From: Arion vulgaris
Lineage: Eukaryota > Mollusca > Gastropoda > Stylommatophora > Arionidae
NCBI GenBank assembly: GCA_020796225.1
Contig: CM036754.1
Location: 68,750,000 to 68,813,999, forward strand
Length of the DNA: 64,000 bases
Reading direction: 5' to 3'
Below the pieces are notes generated by a model. The model was given only the letters and a program-made list of their open reading frames with translations, did not search any database and was not told where the DNA came from. Below, piece by piece: positions 44,499 to 54,785 of this stretch; position 1 is the first letter of the stretch; the number at the start of each line of letters is the position of its first letter. The position numbers and the translations under genes were made by a program.

Positions 44499-44614
44499 GT
44501 TAGTTAGTTAGTTTGTTTGTTCCTTTCGTGCCAAAGGCGGCACATAGGGCAGATGTTTTAGATCTCCATGTGATGCGGTTCGTTGCTAGCAGTTGGAGAT
44601 CTTGCATGGTTTTA
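44499..44614 (-). mobile_element. Small retroposon in the 64-bp satellite, 12-bp duplication
   Basis: 116 bp with a (GTTA)n run at the left, so the minus strand ends in (TAAC)n. The satellite sequence cagtgtggatta occurs at 44487-44498 and again at 44615-44626. Body: ttcgtgccaaaggcggcaca, gatgcggttcgttgctagca. It is probably the 5'-truncated end of a LINE or SINE with TAAC tails. Confidence 0.85.
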
Positions 44615-44710
44615 CAGTGTGGATTACTTGAGAATAGTTCATGATACACACCTTTCTTCAGCAACAGCACTGTATGTTCAGTGTGTATTACTTGAGAATA
44701 TTTAATTTCT
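44615..44710. repeat. Diverged end of the 64-bp satellite
   Basis: About one and a half more units with more substitutions (atagttcatgatacacacct) after the retroposon, as expected for an array edge. Confidence 0.85.
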
Positions 44711-45124
44711 TCAAACCACTCATATCGCATGTAATATAAGCTTTCCCGGGCAAGTCAACATTTATCAATCAGTTTGACGGATGTCTCTTGTACCAGGTGT
44801 TGTCTTATGTAACATATAATCTAAAGCTGGGAGTTTATATTGATTGATCGTTACTCAAACCGTTTTACGTTGGTCGTTATCATGTGTCATTTCTAAAGGT
44901 GTTGACGAACAATTTCTTCCCAAATTAATTGTAATCTGAAAATTTTAGTATTTTATATGATATCCTACCTCCCCCTCCCCCTTCTTCGTTCTTTCTCATA
45001 TAGCCATATTGTTATACTACTTCTAATATAGAGATATCTGATTGTCTGTCTTTTTTTTTGTATACCAGTTTTTTAAGATTTACCTTAACTTCCCTTTCTT
45101 AATAATATTTTGCAGCTAATGGGT
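44711..45124. other. No gene seen
   Basis: AT-rich with a CT-rich patch near 44970-44990. Confidence 0.45.
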
Positions 45125-45390
45125 GGGCGTCTGTAGCTTTAGCGGTAGTGCGATCGATCACAATCCAAGCTTACCTGGTTCAAACTCCACGGCGGGCAGT
45201 TTGGAAGTAAATTCGTTCTGGTGGAAAATAACGGAAAAAGTAGACCTCACTGTTCAGAAAGCATTGGTAAACTACTGAACGTATAAGTGGTGCCTAGAAA
45301 ATCAATGCCTCGTTTACTGTGGTTCACAGCTAAGTCCTGACAAGGATATGCCACGATTTTCACTTTCATCTAATGAGTTATACATGAACT
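45125..45390 (+). mobile_element. SINE family G (tRNA-derived)
   Basis: gggcgtctgtagctttagcg gtagtgcga resembles box A. acctggttcaaactccacgg resembles box B. The body aaactactgaacgtataagt and gcctagaaaatcaatgcctc is shared with 36245-36500. Confidence 0.8.
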
Positions 45391-45799
45391 TATTATTTGA
45401 TTAGATATTGTTCTCTCTACCCCAGTCATATGTTAAACAACTCTTTCTATTAGGCGATTACAGACCAGTAAGCCATCACATCCACTTTCTGCATGCTTTA
45501 TTTATTCGGGTTCGCTTCCCCAAGTAGGACAAAAAATTAATGAATTAAAAACTAGCATAGGAAGTCCATCTCCTTTAGCGAGCCAGAGAGCCCCTTTAGC
45601 CTTTATCATCGCGGTCAAAGCTTCTTGGTCTACGCCACTGGCATGTGAAGTTGGCTTGTGTATTGTACGGGTCATCAGCAGGGTCTTCATTTTCATTTTT
45701 AGCCTAGCTAATAAGGACTAGCTGACCCCAACTCTGAGGCATGCAGAACCAGTTCCAGAAGACACATTGTAGACCCATCAATAAACAACACATTAAATA
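45391..45799. other. No gene recognised
   Basis: A minus frame at 45502-45696 (EALTAMIKAKGALWLAKGDG) looks mildly protein-like but is not identified; it may be a transposon relic. Confidence 0.3.
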
Positions 45800-46058
45800 C
45801 AGGGTGTTCAAGATAATAGCAGCCTGTGAATGGAGTCAATCTGGCATATATGTATGAAAATGAGAAGGTTCAGTTATGACGTAGTATAGGTCAAGGTTAT
45901 GTGACGGTATGTAATTGTAGTGCGGGAAGGGGCGATGAACAAATGTGACGTAAAACGAGCTAGTCAGAACCAGTTTAAATAGTACATAAACATAACGCGA
46001 TAGATTATCTAGCAACTTTCGATTTGTCAATGGAGCTGCTTTAATCTTGAACACCCTG
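45800..46058. mobile_element. TA-flanked MITE, 259 bp
   Basis: Ends cagggtgttcaagata and taatcttgaacaccctg with TA flanks. The body is the same as at 22795 (ttcagttatgacgtagtata). Confidence 0.85.
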
Positions 46059-46104
46059 TAGTTCGGACACATAAGCAAATTAACAACAGACAGTGCGCAT
46101 CAAA

Positions 46105-46165
46105 GAGCAATCAATCAATCAAGTGCCATGCCTGCCGGCGTAGGCGATCATGTCTCAATGCTATT
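46105..46165 (-). mobile_element. LINE 3' end with (ATTG)n tail
   Basis: tcaatcaatcaagtgccatg and cctgccggcgtaggcgatca are the reverse of the LINE end at 38180-38215. Confidence 0.7.
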
Positions 46166-46422
46166 CAAAGAGCTATTCAAAGAGCAATGCTATTCAAATA
46201 ATGGTAGATACATGGTAAAAAGGTCGCCCACACAAATGATTAACCCCAGAAATAACAGAGATACATGCTTGACAGTTTTGTAAAGATGTTTAGAAATCAG
46301 TGTTCTCCGTGCGTGCTATGTGTGCAGCGCACACCTATGCCAGGACGGAAGGAAAATAACAATAATTATTCTGTTAAGTATTCACAGCAATACTTATTAT
46401 ACAATATTTTTAGAGCAGCTAT

Positions 46423-46679
46423 CGCCCGAGTGGTTACCGGGCCCAAATTTGGGGTGTAAAGAATAGAACCAAAGTTACCTGCCACGCATGTCGTAAGAGG
46501 CGACTAAAGAGGTTAGGCTGAAATCGGATGCACGCGTCTTAAACATGTACAAGTCTATGCGTTTAGAGGCCTACCAAACCACTGTGCAACGTATACACGT
46601 TTTTGGCAAAGATCAAACATATCACAAAGAGTGATTAAGATTGGTCGTAAAGAACGAACGCAAAGAAGAAGAAGAAGAG
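46423..46679 (+). mobile_element. SINE family A, full length
   Basis: Best match to the family consensus: cgcccgagtggttaccgggc through aacgcaaagaagaagaagaa. Short duplication agctat at 46417-46422 and 46681-46686. Confidence 0.88.
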
Positions 46680-47194
46680 TAGCTATAAGTAGCTGTCTAT
46701 TGTCGAATTTAAGCGACCTCGCAGCATATGCGTCTCTAGGGAGGCGTTATTATCGACATACGCAAAGTGTGTGTTTGCGGTATGTTAGGATCTTAGGTTA
46801 GGAGTTACGACTCTTGTCGTCATCGCTCGTTGGTTTCCGTCTTAACGTGAGCTGGTCTTCGTAGACTAACGCCAGCTAGACATTTTTGTGAAGAGAGTGA
46901 GGAGCGAGATTGGTGGACATTTTGGGGTTTTACATAGAGTATGCGTGCGGAGAAAAATCAGCACTAACAATTGAAGGGCTTGGTGGAAGAAGAACCTACA
47001 CCAAATTTTTAAAATTCTGTGAAAAAAGTTAATATTCTAAATTGAAATCAGTGCAGTTTTTTGTCAGTTGTGTTTATGTTACCGTCACAGAGAAGTTTCT
47101 TTAAAAAAAAGAAAGAAGAATGGATCTGATCTTCAAGTGAAACATGTATTTGGAAATATGTACTGTTTAAAACATATAATTTTCTCAGTTCTTC
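46680..47194. other. No gene seen
   Basis: Moderate GC, no motif on either strand. Confidence 0.4.
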
Positions 47195-47920
47195 TTCTTC
47201 TGCGTTCTCACTAGATTGGGATTTCGGATTCTCTAATAAAGGCAACCGTCTGCTTCAGATTGTCAGTCACACTATACAGTTTGTCTTGAGCGCTGGTGTA
47301 AGTGGACCACCTCTTTCTTCTCAGGTCTGTGTACTGGGGGCAGTTCTGTAGGATATGTTCTGTTTTCATACTCGTTAAGCCACAGGGGCACAGGTCGTTG
47401 GTACCTATTTTGAATCTAGCGTACATGTGGTGTCTCATTCTGTTGTGACCAGTCCGGAGGCCAAGTATGGCTGTCTGGTCCCTTCTGGATAGTTGGTAAT
47501 ATCCATCATCCTTGTGTTTTGTGTGTTCTTTATCCCACTTTGCTTTGTAGTGCCCTTTGGCGATGGTTTTTGCTTCTTCATAGATGACCATGTTGCCATT
47601 TTGGGGCATTCCTGCACCCTCTTTAGCCAGTCTGTCGGCATCTTCATTTCCGTTGATCTTGCAGTCTGAGGGTATCCACTGGATTACTATACTCTCAAAA
47701 TCATGGGACAACTTGGCTAAGGTTGACCTGAGATCACTTGGTTCTGTGTTCCTTTCAGAGTTCAGTGATGAGATAGCAGATAATGCGTCTGTCAAAAGCA
47801 CTCTTTTTCCATGTATTTGGTTCACATGTTGTAGTGCCAATTTTGCAGCTGCCTCTACCTCAGCCCTGAAATGAATTGAGAACTTGCCAGTGGCCAGAGC
47901 TAAGGTTTTTCTCAGTTCAA
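47195..47920 (-). pseudogene. I-like LINE RNase H and zinc end, mostly open
   Basis: The frame 47211-47840 (209 codons) has VLLTDALSAISSL (catalytic Asp), WIPSDCKINGNEDADRLAKE (the usual His in WIPSHC is Asp), LRTGHNRMRHHMYARFKIG, and CPCGLTSMKTEHILQNCPQY. It ends AFIRESEIPI. The Glu motif (FRAEVEAAA) lies just upstream of the first Met, so the annotated start is not natural. The first catalytic Asp segment is lost by 5' truncation near 47920. It ends in a (GAA)n tail. Confidence 0.82.
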
Positions 47921-48228
47921 TAAATATCGTTGCGTTATTGAATATAGTTGCCTTTTAATTTAAAAGGGAAAATAAGTTAAATAATCCTATTCATTTTAAG
48001 GAGCAGCACGCCTGTCAACAATATCAGGCTACGCCACTGGTAAATTTATTGACACACATACATATATACGTATATTTTGTAATGTATGCCAAGTTTGATA
48101 ATGAAACTGCTTATGGAATGTGCTATCACTACGTCACATCTGCGTAACTTTCATTATGCAACAGATGGCTATGTGTTACACAGCAGCGGATCAGTATTTA
48201 TGAGTAAATCAATGTTTTTAGTCTAATT
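47921..48228. other. No gene seen
   Basis: AT-rich, between two LINE insertions. Confidence 0.45.
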
Positions 48229-48549
48229 ATAAACCTTTCCCATATTCATTATTTCTGTTTTAGTGTTGTTGATTTTCATGTCATGTTTCACACAATTATT
48301 GTTCAAAGTGTCAATATGATGTTGTAGATCTTGTTCATTTTGATGTATCAGGCACTGATCATCTGCAAAAAGCAGTTCATTTATTTCATCATTATCTGAA
48401 TTCGACTCTTGAGTTATTTTATCCATATATGCGATAAAGAGTAGTGGTGAAAGGACACAACCTTGTCTAACACCTGATGTAATGGAGAACCAGTCGGTCA
48501 TTCCTTCTGTAGTTCTTACTGTACTCTGGCTATCTTGATATAAGGCCAT
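48223..48549 (-). pseudogene. LINE RT palm (inverted 5' part)
   Basis: ITSGVRQGCVLSPLLFIAYM and NELLFADDQCLIHQNEQDLQ show the intact GVRQGCVLSP and FADD boxes of RT. Upstream in frame is EEYGVQGQLLGNI. It is open for 108 codons, so this insertion is fairly young. Confidence 0.85.
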
Positions 48550-49274
48550 GATGTTACCTAATAGTTGTCCTTGGACGCCATATTCTTCAAGGATCTTCCA
48601 TAGTTTGCACCTGTTTACGGGGAAGAAAACATAATAATCTAGACATCCATGTCAATGGCACTAAAATAAACCAAGTGAAAGAATTCAAATACTTAGGAAG
48701 CATATTCACAGAAGACGGAAAACTAGATAGAGAGATAGAGGCTAGAGTACAAAAGCAAATGCTGTAACCTACCAGCTAGCCCCATTGTTAAGGCACCCAA
48801 AATTTCACAGGCAGCTAAGAAACAAATGATCAACAGCATTTTTATACCTACTTTGTGTTACCAGAGCCAAACATGGACATTGAGCAAAGCGCAGTCACAA
48901 AAATAACTACATGTGAAATGCGTTGCCTGAGAAAAGTTACCAACAACACAAGAAAAGACAGAATCACCAACATCAGCATAAGAAAGAAAGTTGGCACAAA
49001 CCGTGCTTGAATTATATAGATAAACAAAGAATGAAGTGGTTTGGCCACTTAATAAGAATGCATCCAAACTCCACAGTATACAGAGTCTTCTACAACAGAA
49101 CATCGGGAAAGAAGGCAAGAGGAAGACCACGGAAAGATGGTTAGATGGCGTGGCAGCATCCTGTGAAAGAGCAAAGATAACAATCACACAAGCCACCAGA
49201 ACAGCGCAAGACAAAACAGAAAACCACGACACTGGGCAACAACCCGGTAGCAGTGTGACGACAAAGAAAGAAAG
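48239..49274. mobile_element. LINE with 5' inversion (twin-priming structure)
   Basis: The left part (48239-about 48615) is minus strand and the right part (about 48618-49274) plus strand. They are consecutive pieces of one ORF: minus ends KTEIMNMGKV and plus continues NNLDIHVNGTKINQVKEFKY. The direct repeat ataaaccttt lies at 48229-48238 and 49275-49284. The inverted 5' part and single duplication match known twin-primed LINE insertions. Confidence 0.82.
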
Positions 49275-49277
49275 ATA
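48618..49277 (+). pseudogene. LINE RT thumb and C-terminus (3' part of the inverted LINE)
   Basis: FKYLGSIFTEDGKLDREIEA starts the thumb. CEMRCLRKVTNNTRKDRITN, then KNEVVWPLNKNASKLHSIQS (a frameshift from the WFGHLIRM frame) and GKKARGRPRKDG follow. It ends in aaagaaagaaagat. At least two frameshifts. Confidence 0.8.
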
Positions 49278-49284
49278 AACCTTT

Positions 49285-49819
49285 GAAGTTGAAACTAAAC
49301 TGAAAAAGCTGTCCCCTCTATTCTACGAACATTACTGTAATGTTTTGTTCGTGCAGAGAGACAATTTAAATAAAAGAAACTTGTTAAAATTGACGTCTGC
49401 ACTCAACATGCTCCCGATCCCATTGGTGTTCAGTCTCTTTTAATTGTATAAATAAATACATGATATGATCAGATGTTTACTAGCGTATGGTTTGTGCAGG
49501 TTTGCAACATATCAGATGTTTAACTAACTTATATTGTACAGGTTTGCAACATATCAGATGTTTATTAGCGTATGGTTTGTACAAGTTTGCAACATACTGT
49601 CAACAAGGTCATTACACAAATAAGTTCTGCTAATCTTAGAAAGATTGTATCTTAATCTGTTGTTGTTGTTTGTTGTTGTTTGCATATGTTCTTATCATCA
49701 GCGAGCCGCGGGAACCATCAGTATGCATGCTCTTCGATATCTGTTGGGGAGACTGAGCACCTATGGGTCTGCCCGGAGTACAATGACGTCAGTTTAGTAA
49801 CCAATAACAATAACCAATA
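49285..49819. other. No gene; 3-copy repeat at 49490-49590
   Basis: atcagatgttta and tttgcaacat recur about every 50 bp near 49490-49590. Otherwise unassigned. Confidence 0.5.
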
Positions 49820-49920
49820 TGTTCCTATCAATGAGTTTAATCATTCTTTGTGATATAGTTGGTTTTTGCCAAGAACGACAAGACGTTGTACCTCGGTTCA
49901 TATGGCTCCTACGTTTGTAG
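49820..49920 (-). mobile_element. SINE A 3' remnant, diverged
   Basis: ttaatcattctttgtgatat and tgccaagaacga follow the SINE A body in reverse, without the (GAA)n tail. Confidence 0.5.
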
Positions 49921-50104
49921 GTTTGTTATGTGTATACGTGTGTGTTTGTATGATATTGTCTCGTCTCAAATATACAGGAATAATATAGCATATAGCATGT
50001 GTTTGTGCAAACACTATTCGATCGAACCTTACCTGATTATTCGGTGTCTAGGTAAAACGAAGCGTTTGTAAAAGACACTCCTCAGTAAAGCTATTTTTAA
50101 AAAT

Positions 50105-50205
50105 GGCTCGCTGGTTGTGTCCGTAAGAACGCTCGTATTGCTAGGCTAGGCAATGGGTGCCGTAAGAAATAAGGGTAAGTGGTTCGAATCTTATCTTTGG
50201 TGATA
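50105..50205 (+). mobile_element. Possible tRNA-like SINE head
   Basis: tggctcgctggttgtgtccg may be box A-like and gtggttcgaatcttatcttt box B-like. Single copy; weak. Confidence 0.3.
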
Positions 50206-50413
50206 TGTTTTTTTTGAAGCTCTTAATACTTGTACACTGGCTATTTATTGATCATATTCGCCGATTCCTCTGGGGTTATCATAAAAAACTCCTTGCGATC
50301 ATTCCACGCATGTAGGACAGGCGTATCTGACATTTTCGGCCTAAAGAAATGTTTGAGTTTATCTTGATAATATCTCAACATTTCGGTCTTTTCTGCATCG
50401 CATCGTCAACAAC

Positions 50414-50693
50414 GAGAGCCGCTGTAGCGTAGTTGTTAGTGAACTCGCTTCTCAGGGCTGGTGGTCCGGGTTCAGCTTCCGCAATGCGCGTAAAATTTTT
50501 CCCGACCGCGACGGCTCTCAGGTCGACCCAGCCTCAAATGGGTACCAGACATGCTCTGGGAAAGTAAAGGCGGCCGGCGTGATGCTGACCACATCACCCA
50601 TCGTGTGCCGACGGTCAATGAAAAATACAGGCCTAACACTGTATTGACCTATATACCACGAGGTATGAAAGGGTTCCTTGACTTTTTACTTTT
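50414..50693 (+). mobile_element. SINE family H (tRNA-derived), 12-bp duplication
   Basis: 280 bp. gagccgctgtagcgtagttg ttagtg gives box A, and ggtccgggttcagcttccgc box B. The body has gaccgcgacggctctcaggt and the 3' end ccttgactttttactttt. The duplication atcgtcaacaac lies at 50402-50413 and 50694-50705, so the ends are exact. Confidence 0.88.
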
Positions 50694-50769
50694 ATCGTCA
50701 ACAACTCTTTATTTATCATTTTTAAGCAGTTCATATTTGGGTTTGTGTGTGATCTGAGCTGAAGAACAT

Positions 50770-51060
50770 GTTCATGGATTGCAACTTTTCGTTCTGTATT
50801 AGCAACATTCTAAACCCAAAAACGGCCCGAAAGAGAAGGATTGACTTCGTTGCGTCAGGTTTCCCAATATGGCTCCGCCCCTGTCGGCAGAGATGGTATG
50901 CCATCTGCCGAGAGCAATGCGTAAAGCATGAACGCCGCAGCTCCGTCAACAATCCTAGTGATCTCATGAAAATATTGCACATGAGTATCAGTCCTGATTC
51001 GAATCCAAACCTTCAGCAAACGGCTTAACCACTTCCCCATTGAGACCCCATTCTCAACCA
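50770..51060 (-). mobile_element. SINE family E (tRNA-derived)
   Basis: The minus strand begins ggtctcaatggggaagtggt taagccg, tRNA-Leu/Ser-like. ggtttggattcgaatcagga is a good box B. Diverged copies at 32730 and 33700. Confidence 0.72.
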
Positions 51061-51345
51061 GGTTTGAACGCTTTTACTTTTGCCGCCACAATGTAATTTG
51101 GAGTGTCACCACTGAACTTACAATGCTGAGACTGAATATAGGTAAATAAACAAGAGCAGATTCCTCCTCCTCTTCGATCGTTCTAGGTCTGTTTTAATCA
51201 TTCTCATTGTGATATATAAACAGCCAAACATCAGAACGTGATGTACGTGCACCAGCCTTCAGCACCTATTTGAGCTCAGTTGCTTATCCTTCGGTGGGGT
51301 GTTCGTTTTCAGCCAGCTTTTGATTTACTAGGGTGAGCTTTCCCT

Positions 51346-52454
51346 AGGGTTCGATCAGCTTTGCCGTATTTTTGTGATCTACGCCGGGACAGTGAGTTAC
51401 GCTATTTATGCCCGTTCTGACTGAGAAATATTTCTCGGGGCTTGTAAGCTTATCCTCGTACGGCGTCTTACTCGTATAAAACACCGTGTAAAGTATCGGC
51501 CTTCGTCAATGTTCAGACCCGAACTTCCTGTCTGATCCGTACATTGTCGGCCTTGCTTTACCGTACATTTTGAGTTTGATCCGGAGAAGGAACATTCTCA
51601 GCCTTTTCTAGACGCGCATTGGTACGTGGCAATTTGCAATTAACCTCGAAAGCATTGGCATGGGGCCGAGTACAAGCAATGTAGAGGGTCGTTTCAGTCG
51701 GCACTATCAGCGTAACTGAGGATTTTGCGCTCGCCGCCATCACCCGCTCCAGTTATTCCGGGGATGTTAGTTACGACTGCAATCGAACCTTGCCCGGTTG
51801 CCCCAAGGCTGGCAGTTCCGTTAGGCATCACCAACCTCAGTTCTTCCGGGGATGTTAATTTTTAATCGCACAGTACCTTGCACGGTTTTCCCAGGGCGGG
51901 TAGTTTCGTTATGCACTAAACGCAACTTGTTCTTTTGCGCTCGGCAAACCTTGCCCAGTACATGTATCTGCACCAGGCTACCGATGCGGGGTCAGCTGCA
52001 ATCTTCTCTCGCACCAACACGAGGGTAGACTTTTATTCGTTACGGTCCTGTCTTATTTATTCTTGCCGACGGGCTGGCAATGTTTGCCCCTCCTCAGGGC
52101 TTCGAGCTTCGCCCTCCGTGGGCATACGTTTGGTCACTGGATGCACCTCTCATCCATGTCTGAGACGTTTCGTTGCTGTTTCTTTGCGTTCAGGGACTTG
52201 GGCAATATCTTGTTGGACATCGGTCAGGAGATTTGTGCATTTTGTTTGTATGTATCTTTATTGTATTTCCGTAATTGCACTGCTACCACTACCAGTAGTT
52301 TTCTCCCCCCGATCCCTGCCCCTCTTAGCCAGACCGGAACCAGAGTCTGTTTCCAGGGTCACCGCGTGGAGGTTTGGGGCAGGGTCTTGGTTAGCGCGCC
52401 CCTCGCTAACCCTGGCTCATGTTACCATCATGACCTCATGAGCCTTTTGACCCT
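51346..52454 (-). mobile_element. Composite GC-rich retroposon body, copy III
   Basis: Contains ggtgaccctggaaacagact and ggttccggtctggctaagag (minus strand), matching copy I. A roughly 92-bp tandem duplicate lies near 51748-51930 (ttccggggatgttagttac and ttccggggatgttaattttt). Reading frames (for example 51935-52441 plus) have no domain and run antisense to the retroposon. Confidence 0.7.
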
Positions 52455-52588
52455 GAATCGTGTCATCCATTGAACCTCGACTGATTTAAAGAGCCATTCG
52501 CGGTTTCCCCGTGAGACAGTGTGAACTTAGACATGCATGGCTTAATCTTTGAGACAAGCATATGACTACTGGCAGGATCAACCAGATA
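52455..52588 (-). rRNA. 18S rRNA 5'-end fragment (134 nt), pseudogene
   Basis: The minus strand starts tatctggttgatcctgccag and continues with catatgcttgtctcaaagat and ccatgcatgtctaagttcac, the universal start of eukaryotic 18S. It then reads actgtctcacgg, aaaccgcgaatggctc and aaatcagtcgaggtt, resembling mollusc sequences. Substitutions at invariant places (ctcTTTAAATC for ctcATTAAATC, GGGGAAACC for GGTGAAACC) and the stop after 134 nt show that it is not a functional rRNA gene. Confidence 0.92.
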
Positions 52589-53124
52589 GCTGTCATGGAC
52601 GAGACTGGACCGACAATGCTCGGGGTAGGAGACAGCGCTCTGTGCAGAGCGGATCCCGACGTCCCCGGCGAAAATGCGAAATTGAAGCGAAACGACCGAG
52701 CGCTCGCTTCCCACAGATTTGCCGGCAAGACTTGCGCCTCGCCAAGCAAAGAACGACACCATGTTACTACATGCGGACCCACAAGCTCGTTGCGAGAGCC
52801 GGGCCTTTAACGAGACCACCGTCGAGCGTTTAAAATTTTAGACTGACTGCATCACATCGCGACCGAGAAACTCCGATATACGGACACACACACACCCCCA
52901 ATAAGACCGCGCGCGCGAGCGAGCGAGTCTTAATAGCAGACGCTACCTTGTCCCTTATTCGCTGGGAGCCTCGTTCGCGTGAAAAAGCGAGGAGGCACGC
53001 GCAGCCGTTAGAGACTATGCACGCAATTGGTTATCGACACTGGGGAACCGCGTTCGCTGACTGGCTCGCCAATCCGGTTATTTTCAAAACGGGGAGGCAC
53101 AGTTTGCAGACGCACAACCCAGAT
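52589..53124 (-). other. Probable 5' external transcribed spacer of pre-rRNA
   Basis: 536 bp directly upstream of the 18S start, much more GC-rich than the surroundings, with gcgcgcgcgagcgagcgagt and no coding motif. Its right limit coincides with the target duplication, so it may end near the rRNA transcription start. Identity as ETS rests on position; an rDNA unit of the species would confirm it. Confidence 0.65.
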
Positions 53125-53136
53125 AAGAGCAGATTC

Positions 53137-53744
53137 ATTAAGCTCAAACGCAACTTTTGTCAATACAATTTTGTGCTGCGAAATATTCGTTAACGTGTTC
53201 ATTTTGAACTGATGGGTGCTGGGCACTCTAAGTACAGCTACACTAATTATAACCAGTAACCAAATACAAAAAAAGGATAGCAAGATGATGATAAAGATAG
53301 TTTATATAAAGCAATGTTGTTAGTAAATTTAATCTATGAGCACAGGACACATTTTACAGCTGTCGTACGGGATCGAAGGTATCTAGATACAAACCCATAC
53401 TGTCTGAGACGATCAAGCTTAAGTTCATATTGATCTCAAAACAGCAACGTTTTCTTAATAGTTAGAAATAGTATAGATAAGGTTTAAGTTTATAATAAAT
53501 GTTGTGTCATGCAGCCAGATCGAGAGGACGAGTTAGGGGGATGGAGGATCAAATATTTATATGAATAATTCAGGTTTGAAACTGACAAATGTAGCCATCG
53601 AACACAGAAAGTATGAGTTCAATCCTTAGGACGGTTGGTTGAGAGTTAGACATATGTTGTCTGATTCAGATTATCATAGTGAATATTTACACTATAAAAT
53701 CATTCGATTGTTTCCTTCTATCTTCTATTCCTGTTGTGCCTTGC
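53137..53744. other. No gene seen
   Basis: AT-rich, unassigned; short plus and minus frames without motifs. Confidence 0.45.
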
Positions 53745-54185
53745 ATCGATCAGGGTAGAGAAGAGTTCTGGCAAGTCCCTCGAGAGCGCATCGTGTATGG
53801 TGTTTTCTAATGCTTCTGATATTTCTGAGTCCATAGTTTGCGTGGGCAACATTTGGCCTTGAAACCATTATATCTGAATAGTAGTGCTTGCTGTTAGGGC
53901 ATACTTTCTTTCTTTCTTTCTCGAATCATGTATGCCTCACAGCGTCAGGTCAGGAAGAGATTTCTAAAACGGGCCCTAGTATGCGCTTCGTAGATAGTTA
54001 GGGCATACTGCTGGAAGATAATTGTGGTACATGGCTCAACCATTTTGGTTCGTTGTTTCTTTATATATTCTACTAGTGGTGTGTTCCTACCAAGCCTCTA
54101 ATACACTCGTTTTTTAAAACTTATCTCTCCTTGTTACTCCCGCTATTTGCATAATTTTTCATCAAATTAGTTAAACAGGGTGGGG
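53745..54185 (-). pseudogene. LINE C-terminal fragment, decayed
   Basis: The minus strand gives IAGVTRRDKF then SVLEAW and HTTSRIYKETTNQNG in broken frames, recalling R..GVTRRDRI.N..VLE..G...L...I...R..W. The rest to 53745 is less certain. agttagggcatactgc is duplicated (53895-53910 and 53996-54011). Confidence 0.5.
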
Positions 54186-54219
54186 AGCGGGAGTAAAGAT
54201 TTAAGACCTCATGTCATTG

Positions 54220-54785
54220 ACGTAGTGGTATTATTGCAGAATGTGTTCGGAAGTGTGCGAACAATATTTGCATGAAGATTGGTCGTTGGAGAAGTATATA
54301 TTTTTTTTAGATGAGCTTGTATTATACAGGGTGCTCAAGATAAAAGTAGCCTATCAATGGAGCTAATCTGACATATATTTATGAAAATGAGAAGGTTCAG
54401 TTATGACGTATAGGTCAAGGTTGTGTGATGGTGTGTAATTGTAGTGCGGAAGGGGCGATGAACAAATGTAACGTAGGACTAGCTAGTCAGAACCGGTTTA
54501 TATAGTAAATAGACAAAAAACAATAAGTAACTGGCAACTTTTGAGGCTATTTTTATCTTGAACACCCTGTATATTGTCCTGTGTCGAACAGAAAGATGAC
54601 GGGTTGATGTGTCCTGCTGGTCTAACTTAATAATGAGGTCCTGTTGGTAATTTCTACCTGTTCTATAACTCTCTGCACATTTCTATTTTCCTTAAAATAT
54701 TCTTGCTTCTCTCAGAAAAATTATGTGTTGGAATACCTGCTTTCGTCAGTCTAATATCTGCTTCATTTCCAGCATTTCACGGTGT
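54220..54785 (-). pseudogene. I-like LINE RNase H end and zinc motif split by a MITE
   Basis: The right part (54572-54785, minus) has NAGNEADIRLTKAGIPTHN, the final RNase H motif, then degraded sequence. The left part (54220-54325) has CKYCSHTSEHILQ, the terminal zinc motif. The TA-flanked MITE at 54327-54569 separates them. Confidence 0.68.
54327..54569. mobile_element. TA-flanked MITE, 243 bp, inside a LINE
   Basis: Ends cagggtgctcaagataaa and tttatcttgaacaccctg with TA on each side. Body as in the other copies (gcgatgaacaaatgtaacgt). Confidence 0.85.

Larger units (their letters stand above)
51164..53124 (-). mobile_element. Chimeric retroposon: 5' ETS + 18S start + composite repeat
   Basis: On the minus strand the order is 53124-52589 ETS-like GC-rich sequence, 52588-52455 first 134 nt of 18S rRNA, 52454-51346 composite retroposon body, then 51345-51164 SINE B-type 3' end with a gag-rich tail. 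A 12-bp direct repeat aagagcagattc lies at 51152-51163 and 53125-53136. One duplication around the whole 1,961 bp means it was inserted as one molecule. The composite part begins at the same point as copy I (18808), so the rRNA part was added at its 5' end, as by RT template switching or read-through from rDNA. Confidence 0.78.

Noticed and set aside
42529..44503. Series of overlapping 60-codon proteins (MVHTFLQQQHGVFSVDY...)
   Set aside because: They come from a 64-bp satellite. The period is not divisible by 3, so each frame stops after three units.
50105..50205. tRNA gene
   Set aside because: Box B-like gttcgaatc is present, but no acceptor stem or cloverleaf could be folded by eye; at most a SINE head.
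51935..52833. Several frames over 80 codons in GC-rich DNA
   Set aside because: They lie antisense to or within ETS/18S and the composite retroposon; GC-rich DNA has few stops and no domain is visible.
52455..53124. Functional rRNA gene
   Set aside because: Only 134 nt of 18S, with changes at invariant positions and a target duplication; it is a retroposed piece.
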